In this document: one piece after another, positions 34,762 through 45,784 of the stretch
How positions within the stretch are numbered: position 1 is the first letter of the stretch
Layout: every line of letters begins with the position of its first letter
From: CAYVUV01 sp964455095
GTDB taxonomy: Bacteria; Desulfobacterota; Binatia; HRBIN30; CADEER01
Direction: 5' to 3'
DNA: 58,655 nucleotides
NCBI GenBank assembly: GCA_964455095.1
Contig: CAYVUV010000238.1
Coordinates: 1-58,655 of the forward strand
The notes under the pieces: model-generated
The model's input: only the letters and a program-made list of their open reading frames with translations
Database searches by the model: none
What the model was told of the DNA's origin: nothing
Translations under genes and position numbers: made by a program

Positions 34762-35673
34762 ATGACGGCGCTAACCGAGCTGATCGGCGAGTTCGTTCGC
34801 ATGTTGCAGGTGGAGCACAACGCTTCGCCGCACACGGTGCGCAGCTACGCCAGCGACCTGCGCCAGCTCTGCGCCTTCGCCGCCGCCGCCCTTGATCAGG
34901 CGCCGCCGGCAGTTCCCGTCTCGAGCATCGATCAGACCATGGTGCGCCAGTTCCTCATCGACCTGCTGCGCCGCAACCGCAAGAGCTCGGTGGCGCGCAA
35001 GCTGTCGGCCGCCAAGCATTTCTTCCAGTTCGCCCTGCGCCAGGGCGCCATCGAGGTCGATCCGACGCTCGGCATCGTCACGCCGAAGAAGGATCAGCAG
35101 CTGCCCGCCCACCTCACCGTCGACGATATCCTGCGGCTGCTGCAGGCGCCCGACCCGGCGACGCCCGTCGGGCTGCGCGATCGCGCCATCCTGGAGGTGG
35201 CGTACTCGTGCGGCCTGCGCGTCAGCGAGCTGGTCGGGCTCAACTGGGCGGACATCGACGAGTCCATCGCGCTGGTGCGCGTGCGCGGCAAGGGCGACAA
35301 GGAACGCGTCGTCCCCATCGGCCGGCCGGCGCTCGAGGCGCTGGCGACCTATCGCGCCGCCATCCCGCAGCTCTGCCGGCGTCCGCTGCGCAACCCCGAG
35401 GTGGTGTTCCTCAATCAGCGCGGCGGCCGCCTGACGACGCGCTCGGTGGCGCGCGCCGTCGACGGCTACACGCTGTCCAGCGGCCTGGCGACCAAGATCA
35501 GCCCGCACGGCCTGCGCCATAGCTTTGCGACGCACCTGCTCGGCGCCGGCGCCGATTTGCGCGCCATCCAGGAGCTGCTCGGGCATGCCAGCCTGTCGAC
35601 GACGCAGAAATACACCCACGTCAATCTCGATCAGCTCATGACCGTGTACGACAAGTCGCACCCGCGCGCCTGA
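34762..35673 (+). CDS. xerC: tyrosine recombinase XerC
   Basis: A 303-residue site-specific recombinase for chromosome dimer resolution. It has a SAM-like N-terminal core-binding domain and the catalytic set: Arg in SCGLRVSELVGL, Lys in VRGKGDKERVVP, His-x-x-Arg in HGLRHSFATHLL, His in LLGHASLSTT and Tyr in QKYTHV. The ATG at 34762 follows GAGGGGAG. hslV begins 15 nt downstream, the conserved xerC-hslVU arrangement, so this is the housekeeping gene and not a phage integrase. Confidence 0.94.
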   Translation: MTALTELIGEFVRMLQVEHNASPHTVRSYASDLRQLCAFAAAALDQAPPAVPVSSIDQTMVRQFLIDLLRRNRKSSVARKLSAAKHFFQFALRQGAIEVDPTLGIVTPKKDQQLPAHLTVDDILRLLQAPDPATPVGLRDRAILEVAYSCGLRVSELVGLNWADIDESIALVRVRGKGDKERVVPIGRPALEALATYRAAIPQLCRRPLRNPEVVFLNQRGGRLTTRSVARAVDGYTLSSGLATKISPHGLRHSFATHLLGAGADLRAIQELLGHASLSTTQKYTHVNLDQLMTVYDKSHPRA

Positions 35674-35688
35674 GCTTGTTCGATCACC

Positions 35689-36231
35689 ATGACCCAGCCA
35701 CTGATCCGCAGTACCACCATTCTCGCCCTGCGCCATCGCGACGTCGTGGTTATGGCCGGCGACGGCCAGGTCAGCCTCGGCAACACGGTCATGAAGCGCG
35801 GCGCGCGCAAAGTCCGCCGCCTGCACGGCGGCAAGGTACTGGCCGGCTTCGCCGGCGCCACGGCCGATGCCTTCACGCTGTTCGACAAGTTCGAAGCCAA
35901 GCTCGAGCAGTACAACGGCAACCTGATGCGCGCCGCGGTCGAGCTGGCCAAGGACTGGCGCACCGACCGCGTGTTGCGCCGCCTCGAAGCGCTGCTGCTC
36001 GCCGCCAGCCGCGACGGCATTCTCGTGCTCTCGGGCAGCGGCGACATCATCGAGCCGGACGAACCGGTCACCGCCATCGGCTCGGGCGGCAACTACGCCC
36101 TCGCAGCGGCGCGCGCGCTGATCGCGCACGGCCAGCTCGATGCGCGCGCCATCGCCGTCGAGTCGATGCGCATCGCCGCCTCGATCTGCGTCTTCACCAA
36201 CGACCAGCTGACCATCGAGGAGTTGACGTGA
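35689..36231 (+). CDS. hslV: ATP-dependent protease proteolytic subunit HslV
   Basis: A 180-residue proteasome-like peptidase. The propeptide ends before the catalytic Thr of TTILALRH, and VVMAGDGQVSLGNTVMK, KVLAGFAGATADAF and the C-terminal ICVFTNDQLTIEEL are standard. It forms a double hexamer capped by HslU, the next gene 19 nt downstream. Confidence 0.97.
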   Translation: MTQPLIRSTTILALRHRDVVVMAGDGQVSLGNTVMKRGARKVRRLHGGKVLAGFAGATADAFTLFDKFEAKLEQYNGNLMRAAVELAKDWRTDRVLRRLEALLLAASRDGILVLSGSGDIIEPDEPVTAIGSGGNYALAAARALIAHGQLDARAIAVESMRIAASICVFTNDQLTIEELT

Positions 36232-36250
36232 CCGATCCGCGGGGCCGGCG

Positions 36251-37612
<1,362 letters not shown>

Positions 37613-37659
37613 ACCGGCCGAGCCGTGCGGCCCGATCCACACACCGTGGGGCGGCTGAG

Positions 37660-38619
37660 ATGGCCATGCGCAGCGCGGGCGAAGTCGAGGGGTTGATCGC
37701 CAAGGCGGAGATCCTGCTCGACGCCCTGCCCTACATTCGCCGCTTCGCCGGCAAGACGATGGTCATCAAGTACGGCGGCCACGCCATGGTCGACGAGGCG
37801 CTGAAGGACAGCTTCGCGCAGGACATCGTGTTGCTGAAGTTCATCGGCATGAACCCGGTGATCGTGCACGGCGGCGGCCCGCAGATCGGCCAGATGCTGG
37901 CCCAGCTCGGCATCGAGTCGACCTTCGTGCGCGGCATGCGCGTCACCGATCAGGCGACCATGGACGTGGTCGAGATGGTCCTGGTCGGCAAGATCAACAA
38001 GGAGATCGTCACGCTGATCAATCGCCACGGTGGGCGCGCGGTCGGTCTGTCGGGCAAGGACGGCGAGCTGATCCGGGCGCGGCGCATGAAGATGCCGGCC
38101 GCCCCGGGAGAGGTCGGCCATCTCGACATCGGCATGGTCGGGGAAGTCGTCGGCATCAATCCCACGGTCATCGAATCACTCGACCGCAGCGATTTCATTC
38201 CGGTCATCGCCCCCGTCGGCATCAGCGACGGCGGCGAGACGCTCAACATCAATGCGGACCTGGTGGCGGCCAAGGTTGCCGAGTCGCTGCGGGCCGAGAA
38301 GTTGTTGCTCCTCACCGACGTCGACGGCATCCACGACCATACCGGCACGGTGATGTCGACCATCGACGCCGAGCAGGCGCGCCAGATGATCGCCGACGGC
38401 GTCATCGGCGAGGGCATGATCCCCAAAGTCGAGTGCTGCCTCGACGCGCTGACCGGCGGCGTCCAGAAAGCACACATCGTCGACGGCCGCTTGCGCCATG
38501 CCGTATTGCTCGAGATTTTCACCCGCGAAGGCGTCGGTACCGAGGTCGTCCGCGCCCTCGGGCGGCGCGGCGGCCGCCAGCGCAGCGAGCCCAAGCGGGC
38601 CGAGAAGGCGATGCCATGA
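37660..38619 (+). CDS. argB: acetylglutamate kinase
   Basis: A 319-residue amino-acid kinase for the second step of arginine synthesis. It has MVIKYGGHAM, VIVHGGGPQIGQML, RVTDQATMDVVEMVLVGKINKEIV, and DVDGIHD near the nucleotide site. The N-terminal 25-residue helix before the kinase core is typical of the arginine-inhibited hexameric form, so feedback control by arginine is likely. A basic tail of about 20 residues is extra. Its stop overlaps the argD start (ATGA). Confidence 0.96.
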   Translation: MAMRSAGEVEGLIAKAEILLDALPYIRRFAGKTMVIKYGGHAMVDEALKDSFAQDIVLLKFIGMNPVIVHGGGPQIGQMLAQLGIESTFVRGMRVTDQATMDVVEMVLVGKINKEIVTLINRHGGRAVGLSGKDGELIRARRMKMPAAPGEVGHLDIGMVGEVVGINPTVIESLDRSDFIPVIAPVGISDGGETLNINADLVAAKVAESLRAEKLLLLTDVDGIHDHTGTVMSTIDAEQARQMIADGVIGEGMIPKVECCLDALTGGVQKAHIVDGRLRHAVLLEIFTREGVGTEVVRALGRRGGRQRSEPKRAEKAMP

Positions 38620-39800
38620 ACACGGCCGAAATCATCGCCCTCAGCGACCGCTATCTGTTCGGCACCTACGCCCGGGCGCCGCTCGCCCTGGTGCGCGGCG
38701 ACGGCACGCGGGTGTGGGACGCCGACGGCCGCGAGTACCTGGACTTCTTTTCCAGCACCGTGGTGACGGCGCTCGGGCACAATTACCCCGGCGTCGTGCG
38801 CGCCCGCGAAACCCACGCGCGCAAGATTCTGCACGTCTCGAACCAGCACAACAGCGAGCCGCAAGCCCGACTGGCCGAGCAACTGGTGACACGCTCGTTC
38901 GCCGACCGCGTCTTCCTTTGCAACAGCGGCGCCGAAGCCAACGAGGCGGCGATCAAGCTGGCGCGCAAGTACGGCCACGACCGCGGCGACGGGCGCTACG
39001 AGATCGTCACGACGCTGGGCTCCTTTCACGGCCGCACGCTGGCGACCATTGCCGCCACCGGCCAGGAGAAGGTGCGCACCGGGTTCGAGCCGCTGACGCC
39101 GGGCTTCCGCTACGCCGCGTACGACGAGGTTGCGGCGCTCGAAGCGGCGATCAACCCGCGCACGATCGCCATCATGCTCGAGCCGATCCAGGGCGAGGGC
39201 GGCGTCGTCGTGCCGGCGCCCGACTACCTGCGCCGGGTGCGCGAGCTGTGCGACCGCAACAATCTGTTGCTGATCTTCGACGAGGTGCAGACCGGTGTCG
39301 GGCGGACCGGGACGATGTTCGCCTACGAGCAGAGCGGTATCGCGCCGGACATCATGACCCTGGCCAAGGGCCTCGGGACGGGCGTGCCGATCGGCGCCAT
39401 GCTGGCGTCGGCGGCGGTGGCATCGAGCTTCAACCTCGGCTCGCACGGATCGACCTTCGGCGGCAACGCCCTCACCTGCGCGGTTGGTCTGGCCGTCATC
39501 GAAGCCCTGTGCGGCGAAGGCGTGCTGAGCAACTGCCAGCGCATGAGCGCGCGCCTGATTGCCGGCTTACGGGAGTTGCAGGAACGCGGCGCGCCAATCG
39601 TCGACGTGCGCGGTGCCGGCCTGCTGATCGGTGTCGAGCTGAGCAAGCCGGGCGCACCGGTCGTCGAGCAGTGCCTGGCGGCCGGTCTGATCATCAACTG
39701 TACTGCCAACAAGGTCCTGCGCCTGACGCCGCCGCTGACCATCGGTGCCGCCGAAGTCGACGAGGGCCTGGCCATTCTGGCGCGGGTGTTGGAGCTATGA
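38616..39800 (+). CDS. argD: acetylornithine/succinylornithine aminotransferase
   Basis: A 394-residue class III PLP transaminase. It has the DGREYLDFFSSTVVTALGHNYP cofactor loop, CNSGAEANEAAIKLARKY, LGSFHGRTLATIAATGQ, FDEVQTGVGRTG, and the PLP lysine in TLAKGLGTGVPIGAML. It converts N-acetylglutamate semialdehyde to N-acetylornithine and may also serve as DapC in other organisms. It overlaps argB and argF by 4 nt each. Confidence 0.95.
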   Translation: MNTAEIIALSDRYLFGTYARAPLALVRGDGTRVWDADGREYLDFFSSTVVTALGHNYPGVVRARETHARKILHVSNQHNSEPQARLAEQLVTRSFADRVFLCNSGAEANEAAIKLARKYGHDRGDGRYEIVTTLGSFHGRTLATIAATGQEKVRTGFEPLTPGFRYAAYDEVAALEAAINPRTIAIMLEPIQGEGGVVVPAPDYLRRVRELCDRNNLLLIFDEVQTGVGRTGTMFAYEQSGIAPDIMTLAKGLGTGVPIGAMLASAAVASSFNLGSHGSTFGGNALTCAVGLAVIEALCGEGVLSNCQRMSARLIAGLRELQERGAPIVDVRGAGLLIGVELSKPGAPVVEQCLAAGLIINCTANKVLRLTPPLTIGAAEVDEGLAILARVLEL

Positions 39801-40719
39801 AACGCGATTTCCTCGAGCTCGCCGCCCTCACCCGCCCCGAGCTGGAAGCCATCCTGCACATCTCGGCGCGCCTGAAGCGCGAGCTGAAGCTCGGCGAACG
39901 GCCGCCGCTGCTGGCCGGCAAGACGCTGGCGATGATTTTCGAGAAGCCGAGCCTGCGCACGCGCGTGACGTTCGAAGTCGGTATGACGCAGCTCGGCGGC
40001 TACGCGGTCTATCTCACACCGGCGGACATCCGGCTCGGCGAGCGCGAGTCGGTGGCCGACATCGCCGGCAACCTCGGGCGCTGGGTCGACTTCATCATGG
40101 CGCGCGTGTTTACGCACCAGACGCTTGTCGAGCTCGCCGGCGGCGCCACGATCCCGGTGATCAACGGCCTCTCCGACCTGCGCCACCCCTGCCAGGTGTT
40201 GAGCGACTGCTTCACCATCATCGAGCACCGCGGCCGACTCGACGGGCTGCGCGTCGCCTTTCTCGGCGACGGCAACAACATGGCCAACTCCTGGATCGCC
40301 GCCGCCACGCGCTTCGGCTTCCGCTTCGCCCTGGCATGTCCGCCCGGCTACGAGCCCGACCCCGGCATGCTCGAGCTGGCGCGCCGCGAAGGTGCGGCGG
40401 TCACGGTCACGCCCGATCCCGCCGTCGCGCTCGCCGGCGCCGACGTGGTCTACACCGACGTCTGGACCAGCATGGGTCAGGAGGACGAGGCGGCTGAGCG
40501 CAAGCAGCGTTTCCAACCGTATCAAGTCAACGCCGCCGCCATGCGCCTGGCCAAGCCGGACGCCGTCGTCATGCACTGCTTGCCCGCCCACCGCGGCGAA
40601 GAAGTCACGGCCGACGTCATCGACGGGCCGCAATCGATCATCCTCGATCAGGCGGAGAACCGCCTCCACGTACAGAAAGGAATCCTCGTCTGGCTCAACG
40701 GCCAGACGCCCCGGCACAC

Positions 40720-40723
<4 letters not shown>
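39797..40723 (+). CDS. argF: ornithine carbamoyltransferase
   Basis: A 308-residue enzyme that makes citrulline from ornithine and carbamoyl phosphate. It has the carbamoyl-phosphate site SLRTRVTFE (Ser-x-Arg-Thr-Arg), HPCQ, the ornithine-binding DVWTSMGQEDE and the catalytic HCLPAHRGEEV. No N-acetyl-specific features are evident. It starts within the argD stop and overlaps argG. Confidence 0.96.
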
Positions 40724-41943
<1,220 letters not shown>

Positions 41944-41954
41944 GCCCCAGAGTT

Positions 41955-42083
41955 TTAACCACAGAGAACACAGAGGACACAGAGGGAAGAACGAGAGGAA
42001 ATCCGGAATAAGAGGGTTGGGCCGTGTTTCCTTCTTCGTCTTCTCTTTCCGAACTGTGTGCCCTCTGTGTTCTCTGTGGTTAA
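41955..42083. mobile_element. MITE-like inverted-repeat element, copy 2
   Basis: A 129-bp element starting TTAACCACAGAGAACACAGA and ending in its near-exact complement, with at least 24 nt of near-perfect terminal inverted repeat. The interior is purine-rich on the left and pyrimidine-rich on the right, so the whole unit can fold on itself. It is related to the copy at 31494-31608. It sits between the argG stop and the convergent membrane-protein gene. A worn half-copy may lie at 48913-48940. Confidence 0.72.
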
Positions 42084-42089
42084 GCTCCG

Positions 42090-43856
42090 TCATCGCGCGT
42101 TGCGCGCCGTACGCGACAACGAGCGCGCGCGCTCAGCCGCCTCGAAGCCTGCGCGCAGCGCCGCGCGGGCCGGCTCCGCGGCGCGTTCGATACGCGCCAG
42201 AGCGCCCTGCGGCTGCAGGCAATTGATCTGATAGAGCCGCCAGCCCGTGCCGCGCCAGAAGCTCGGGCGCAAGGGCTCGGGCACGTCCTCGCCGGCGATC
42301 TCGCGCTCGATGTTGTCGGATGTCGGCCGCAGGCTTCGTCCGGTGCGCCCGATCGCTTCGCCCAGAGCCGTCTGCGCTTCCTCCGGCACCTCGGCCAGCC
42401 GGCGGAACGCTCCCCTGACGTCGAACACTGCGCCCGGCGCAAAGTACGGGCCGAGCCCTTTCAAGCCCTCGAGCCACTGCGGGCCGTAGCTCGCGCGCGC
42501 GATGGCGAGCACCTCGTCGATCGAGCGCGGGGAGCGGTCGAAGAGCGAGTGCTCGATCGAGGGCAGGAGGTAGGCCGGGTCGTCCTCGAAGCGCAGGAGC
42601 ACGCTGATCCGTGCCTGCTCGTCGCCCTCGAGGTGGGTCTTCAGCTTGTCGAAGTACAGGATGTAGTCGTAACCCTTGAGGGTCACGAGTTGCCGCGCGT
42701 TGACGGCGAGCGTTGCAGTGCCGGTGCGCAGGAGCACCGCGACGTCTTCGATACCGGCGACGACGAGCGCGGAGATCGCCACCACTGCCAAGGCGCGCCG
42801 AAGGTGGGAGCGCCGCGCCAACAGGTTGGCCGTCGCCGCGGCGAACAGCATGTTGCCGAAGAACCACGGGGTCGAGAGCCGCCAGAAGAACGTCCACAAG
42901 CCGTGGCTGGCCGTGGCGAAACCGCTCGCGGCGTAGGCGGCGAGAAAGAAGACCAGTACGAACACGGGGAGCAGCGCGCGCCGGCGCTGGGGGTCGGCCG
43001 CTGCGGATCCCACCAACCCGAGGACGATCACCAGCGGGTAGGCCACGACGGCGATCCAGTCGAAGATATCGCCCTGGCTCGCCAGCGGTTCGAAGAGGCC
43101 GGCGAGCGCGGCGAGCGCGTGGGTCCCCTGCGCGGCGCCAACTTGCTGTCCTCGGACTCGGAGAGCGTCCGCACCGGCCTTCGCAACCATGTACAGCAAC
43201 GGGGAAATGCCGCCCAGAAAGGCCAGCGCGGCAAGGCCAACTCGGCGCCACGCGAGTCGCGACCGAGCGAAGAGCAGGAGATAGCTGACACTGGCCGCGA
43301 TCGCCGGCGCGGTCTGCAGCGAGAAGTACAGGCCGAAGCCCGCGGTGAAGCCCAGTCCGAGGAAGTGCCGGCCGCGGGCGAGCTCGGACTCGGCAATCCG
43401 CAGGGTGAAGTGCGCGATGAGGGTCAGGAAGAGCAACGCCTCGAAATGCGTCCCGAGGTTGAGGAGCGAGAAGCGCACGAACGCGGCGGGCGCGAAGACG
43501 AACAGGACGCCGAAGACCGTCGCCGCGCGCAGGCCGAAGGCGGCGAGGACGAAGCGGAAACCCGCGGCGAGGATCAGGCTCGTGATCGCCACTGCGACGA
43601 GCTTGTGGGCGAGCACGTTCTCGCCGACGAGCAGGAAGGCCAGCGCCTTGAGGTGCGTCACCACGAAGCCGCCGCCCTCGTGGTAGACGTAGTTGAGCTT
43701 CCAGTGCTCGAGCGGAATGCCGTCGAGCATCGCCTTCGCCGCAGCGCCCTTGGCGAGCTCCTCGCCGTAGAAGAAGACATCGGCGAGCGAGAGCACCAGC
43801 GCCGCGCGCGTGACGACGAGAAGGAGCAGCAGGAGCGCCAGTCTTCGCCGAGGCAT
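42090..43856 (-). CDS. polytopic membrane protein, GT-C glycosyltransferase-like
   Basis: A 588-residue protein with about ten transmembrane helices in the first 390 residues and a soluble C-terminal domain of about 190 residues. The first periplasmic loop carries acidic residues after TM1 (SLADVFFYGEELAKG) where GT-C enzymes keep their catalytic Asp/Glu, but the usual DD or DE pair is not clear. It lies 2 nt downstream of another GT-C-like gene, so they probably act together in cell-surface glycan or lipid-linked sugar transfer (inference). No closer family is recognised. Confidence 0.65.
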   Translation of the reverse strand: MPRRRLALLLLLLVVTRAALVLSLADVFFYGEELAKGAAAKAMLDGIPLEHWKLNYVYHEGGGFVVTHLKALAFLLVGENVLAHKLVAVAITSLILAAGFRFVLAAFGLRAATVFGVLFVFAPAAFVRFSLLNLGTHFEALLFLTLIAHFTLRIAESELARGRHFLGLGFTAGFGLYFSLQTAPAIAASVSYLLLFARSRLAWRRVGLAALAFLGGISPLLYMVAKAGADALRVRGQQVGAAQGTHALAALAGLFEPLASQGDIFDWIAVVAYPLVIVLGLVGSAAADPQRRRALLPVFVLVFFLAAYAASGFATASHGLWTFFWRLSTPWFFGNMLFAAATANLLARRSHLRRALAVVAISALVVAGIEDVAVLLRTGTATLAVNARQLVTLKGYDYILYFDKLKTHLEGDEQARISVLLRFEDDPAYLLPSIEHSLFDRSPRSIDEVLAIARASYGPQWLEGLKGLGPYFAPGAVFDVRGAFRRLAEVPEEAQTALGEAIGRTGRSLRPTSDNIEREIAGEDVPEPLRPSFWRGTGWRLYQINCLQPQGALARIERAAEPARAALRAGFEAAERARSLSRTARNAR

Positions 43857-43858
43857 CT

Positions 43859-45556
43859 TTACCCTGGCAACCCAGCGCGCCCGAGCGCCGGATCAGAGGC
43901 GGGACCGGCGGCGTCCTTCTTCTGGCGGTGGCGAAGAACGACCAGTACGTCGGAGCACTCGCGGCGCGGAGATGGGCACGGTCGGTCGTCCAGCTCGTAC
44001 TCGTCGAGAATTCGCGTGGTGTCGGGATCGATCTCCAGATTTCGCAATATCCGCGCGACCAGCTTCGCTTTGGTTGCTTCGGTCGGTGGCGTGAAATCGG
44101 CCGACGGGACGACGAATGCCGCCAGGTACGTGGGCCTGCGATCGAGAAAGAACGACGGGGGCACGCACTTGTCGTGCCCGGGCGGCACGGTGAGGATCTC
44201 GGGATACCGCCGCAGCGCAACCTCGCGACTGACCAGACCGCAGGTGTCATAGATGTACAGGTCCGAGTAGTAGCCGACCGCCCCGATCGCGCCGCTCACC
44301 AGCGAGTCGCCCGGCTGTGCGTACCGGCGCAGCGCCCGGCCCACCCGCGTGCCGCCCTCCACCGTGCGGAACTCGATCCGCCAGCGCCCGTACTCGCTGT
44401 CCGCGAATGCCTCCTTGAAGCCGAGGGCGAACCAGGAACGCACCGCTCCAGGGAGAAGGTGCCGGTCCCACCCCGGCAACAGCGCGATGACAATCGCCAA
44501 GCCGGCGAGGCCGAGCATGAGCGGCGCGCGCAGGCTCCAGCGCTGGCGCAGTTGATCGAGCAATACTCCCGCGAGCAAGGCATAGAACGCGAATCCCGCC
44601 ACGAGCAGACGGCCCATGGGCATGTAGTCGCCACCGACGAGCACCGCGGCCAGGACGGGAACCGAGCACAGCAGGATCAGCGCCGTCGTCTGTTCGCGCC
44701 GCGCGCCGCGCGCCGCCACGAACAGGCCGCCGAGGAGAATGAGCGCGGGGGTGATGAACACCGACCAAAAGGATGCGACATATCCAACCCCGCGCCGCAC
44801 GGACTGCGCGGAGAATCCGAGCTTGGCGCGGGCCGTGTTCGGGATGACATCGCCAAAGTGCCGGTATCGCCACACGCTATAGAGTCCGAATGCCGCCAGC
44901 GCCGCACCGACGAAGAGCAGGATCTGGCGTCGCTCCCCCCGTCGATCGGCAGCGCGGCCGACCCAGACGCATCCGGCGAGCGCCAACGCCCAGAAGATGC
45001 CGTCCGCGCGCATGAGCGCGATGGCGACGGCGGCCAGTATCGCGACAGCGTCACGCCGCGCGCTGCGGCTCACTCTCAGCTGCTCGAAGCCCCAGTAGAC
45101 GCACAAGGCAAAGGGCATGGTCTCCAGGCCGCTCGTGGACCACACCGCGAAGGGTGGAAAGCAGGCCAGCGCGAGGGTGGCGAGAAATGCCACCAGCGGA
45201 TCGAGCCGCAGCTCGAGCGCGAGTGTCCGCCAGACGCGCAACAACAGCACGGCGCCGCAGATGGCGGACAACATCGGCGCCCAAAGGGTGACGTCGAGCC
45301 CCGCCCGCTCGAGTACCGCGCACACCGCTACCCAAAGAAAGTTGGTGTAGCCCTCGACGGGCATTTCCGCGCCGAGGTTGTATCGCAACCCGTTCCCGCG
45401 CGCCCAGTTGCGCGCAAAGCGAAATGAAATGAACGCGTCGTCGCAGAGAAACCAGAAGTGCCACACCAAACCCGCATAGATCCCCATGCAGATCGCCAGC
45501 AGGCGATACTCTCCCCGAAGTCGACCCCGCCGCGGGTGACCCGACGCAAGCGACAT
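43859..45556 (-). CDS. GT-C membrane glycosyltransferase, AftB-like
   Basis: A 565-residue protein with about ten transmembrane helices followed by a soluble tail. The first extracytoplasmic loop CDDAFISFRFARNWARG, then YTNFLWV, matches the Asp-Asp motif and loop of the actinobacterial AftB-type (GT89-like) arabinosyltransferases and related PMT-type GT-C enzymes. These use polyprenyl-phosphate sugars outside the inner membrane. The acceptor here is unknown. I chose ATG 45556; a TTG at 45589 would add 11 residues. It forms an operon with the gene at 42090. Confidence 0.7.
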   Translation of the reverse strand: MSLASGHPRRGRLRGEYRLLAICMGIYAGLVWHFWFLCDDAFISFRFARNWARGNGLRYNLGAEMPVEGYTNFLWVAVCAVLERAGLDVTLWAPMLSAICGAVLLLRVWRTLALELRLDPLVAFLATLALACFPPFAVWSTSGLETMPFALCVYWGFEQLRVSRSARRDAVAILAAVAIALMRADGIFWALALAGCVWVGRAADRRGERRQILLFVGAALAAFGLYSVWRYRHFGDVIPNTARAKLGFSAQSVRRGVGYVASFWSVFITPALILLGGLFVAARGARREQTTALILLCSVPVLAAVLVGGDYMPMGRLLVAGFAFYALLAGVLLDQLRQRWSLRAPLMLGLAGLAIVIALLPGWDRHLLPGAVRSWFALGFKEAFADSEYGRWRIEFRTVEGGTRVGRALRRYAQPGDSLVSGAIGAVGYYSDLYIYDTCGLVSREVALRRYPEILTVPPGHDKCVPPSFFLDRRPTYLAAFVVPSADFTPPTEATKAKLVARILRNLEIDPDTTRILDEYELDDRPCPSPRRECSDVLVVLRHRQKKDAAGPASDPALGRAGLPG

Positions 45557-45784
45557 CAGCAGCCCACATGGCGGCGGTTGAATCGGCAACGCCAGCCGAT
45601 CACGCGCGTATCCCCACGCGCCCCCTTACTCGACTCCGCCGAGTGGGTTCAATAGTGTCATCATCACAATGGGGAATGCCTCTTCTTGTCACTTCTCTGC
45701 TCAAGCATTCCACTGACCCCGTCCAACCGGCCGTTTGCGCTGTGGGCTTTGATTTACGGCGGCGCACACCGATAGGCTGCCGGT

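Noticed and set aside
34762..35673. Tyrosine recombinase as sign of a prophage or integrative element
   Set aside because: It is the housekeeping xerC in the conserved xerC-hslV-hslU order. No att-like repeats or phage genes are nearby.
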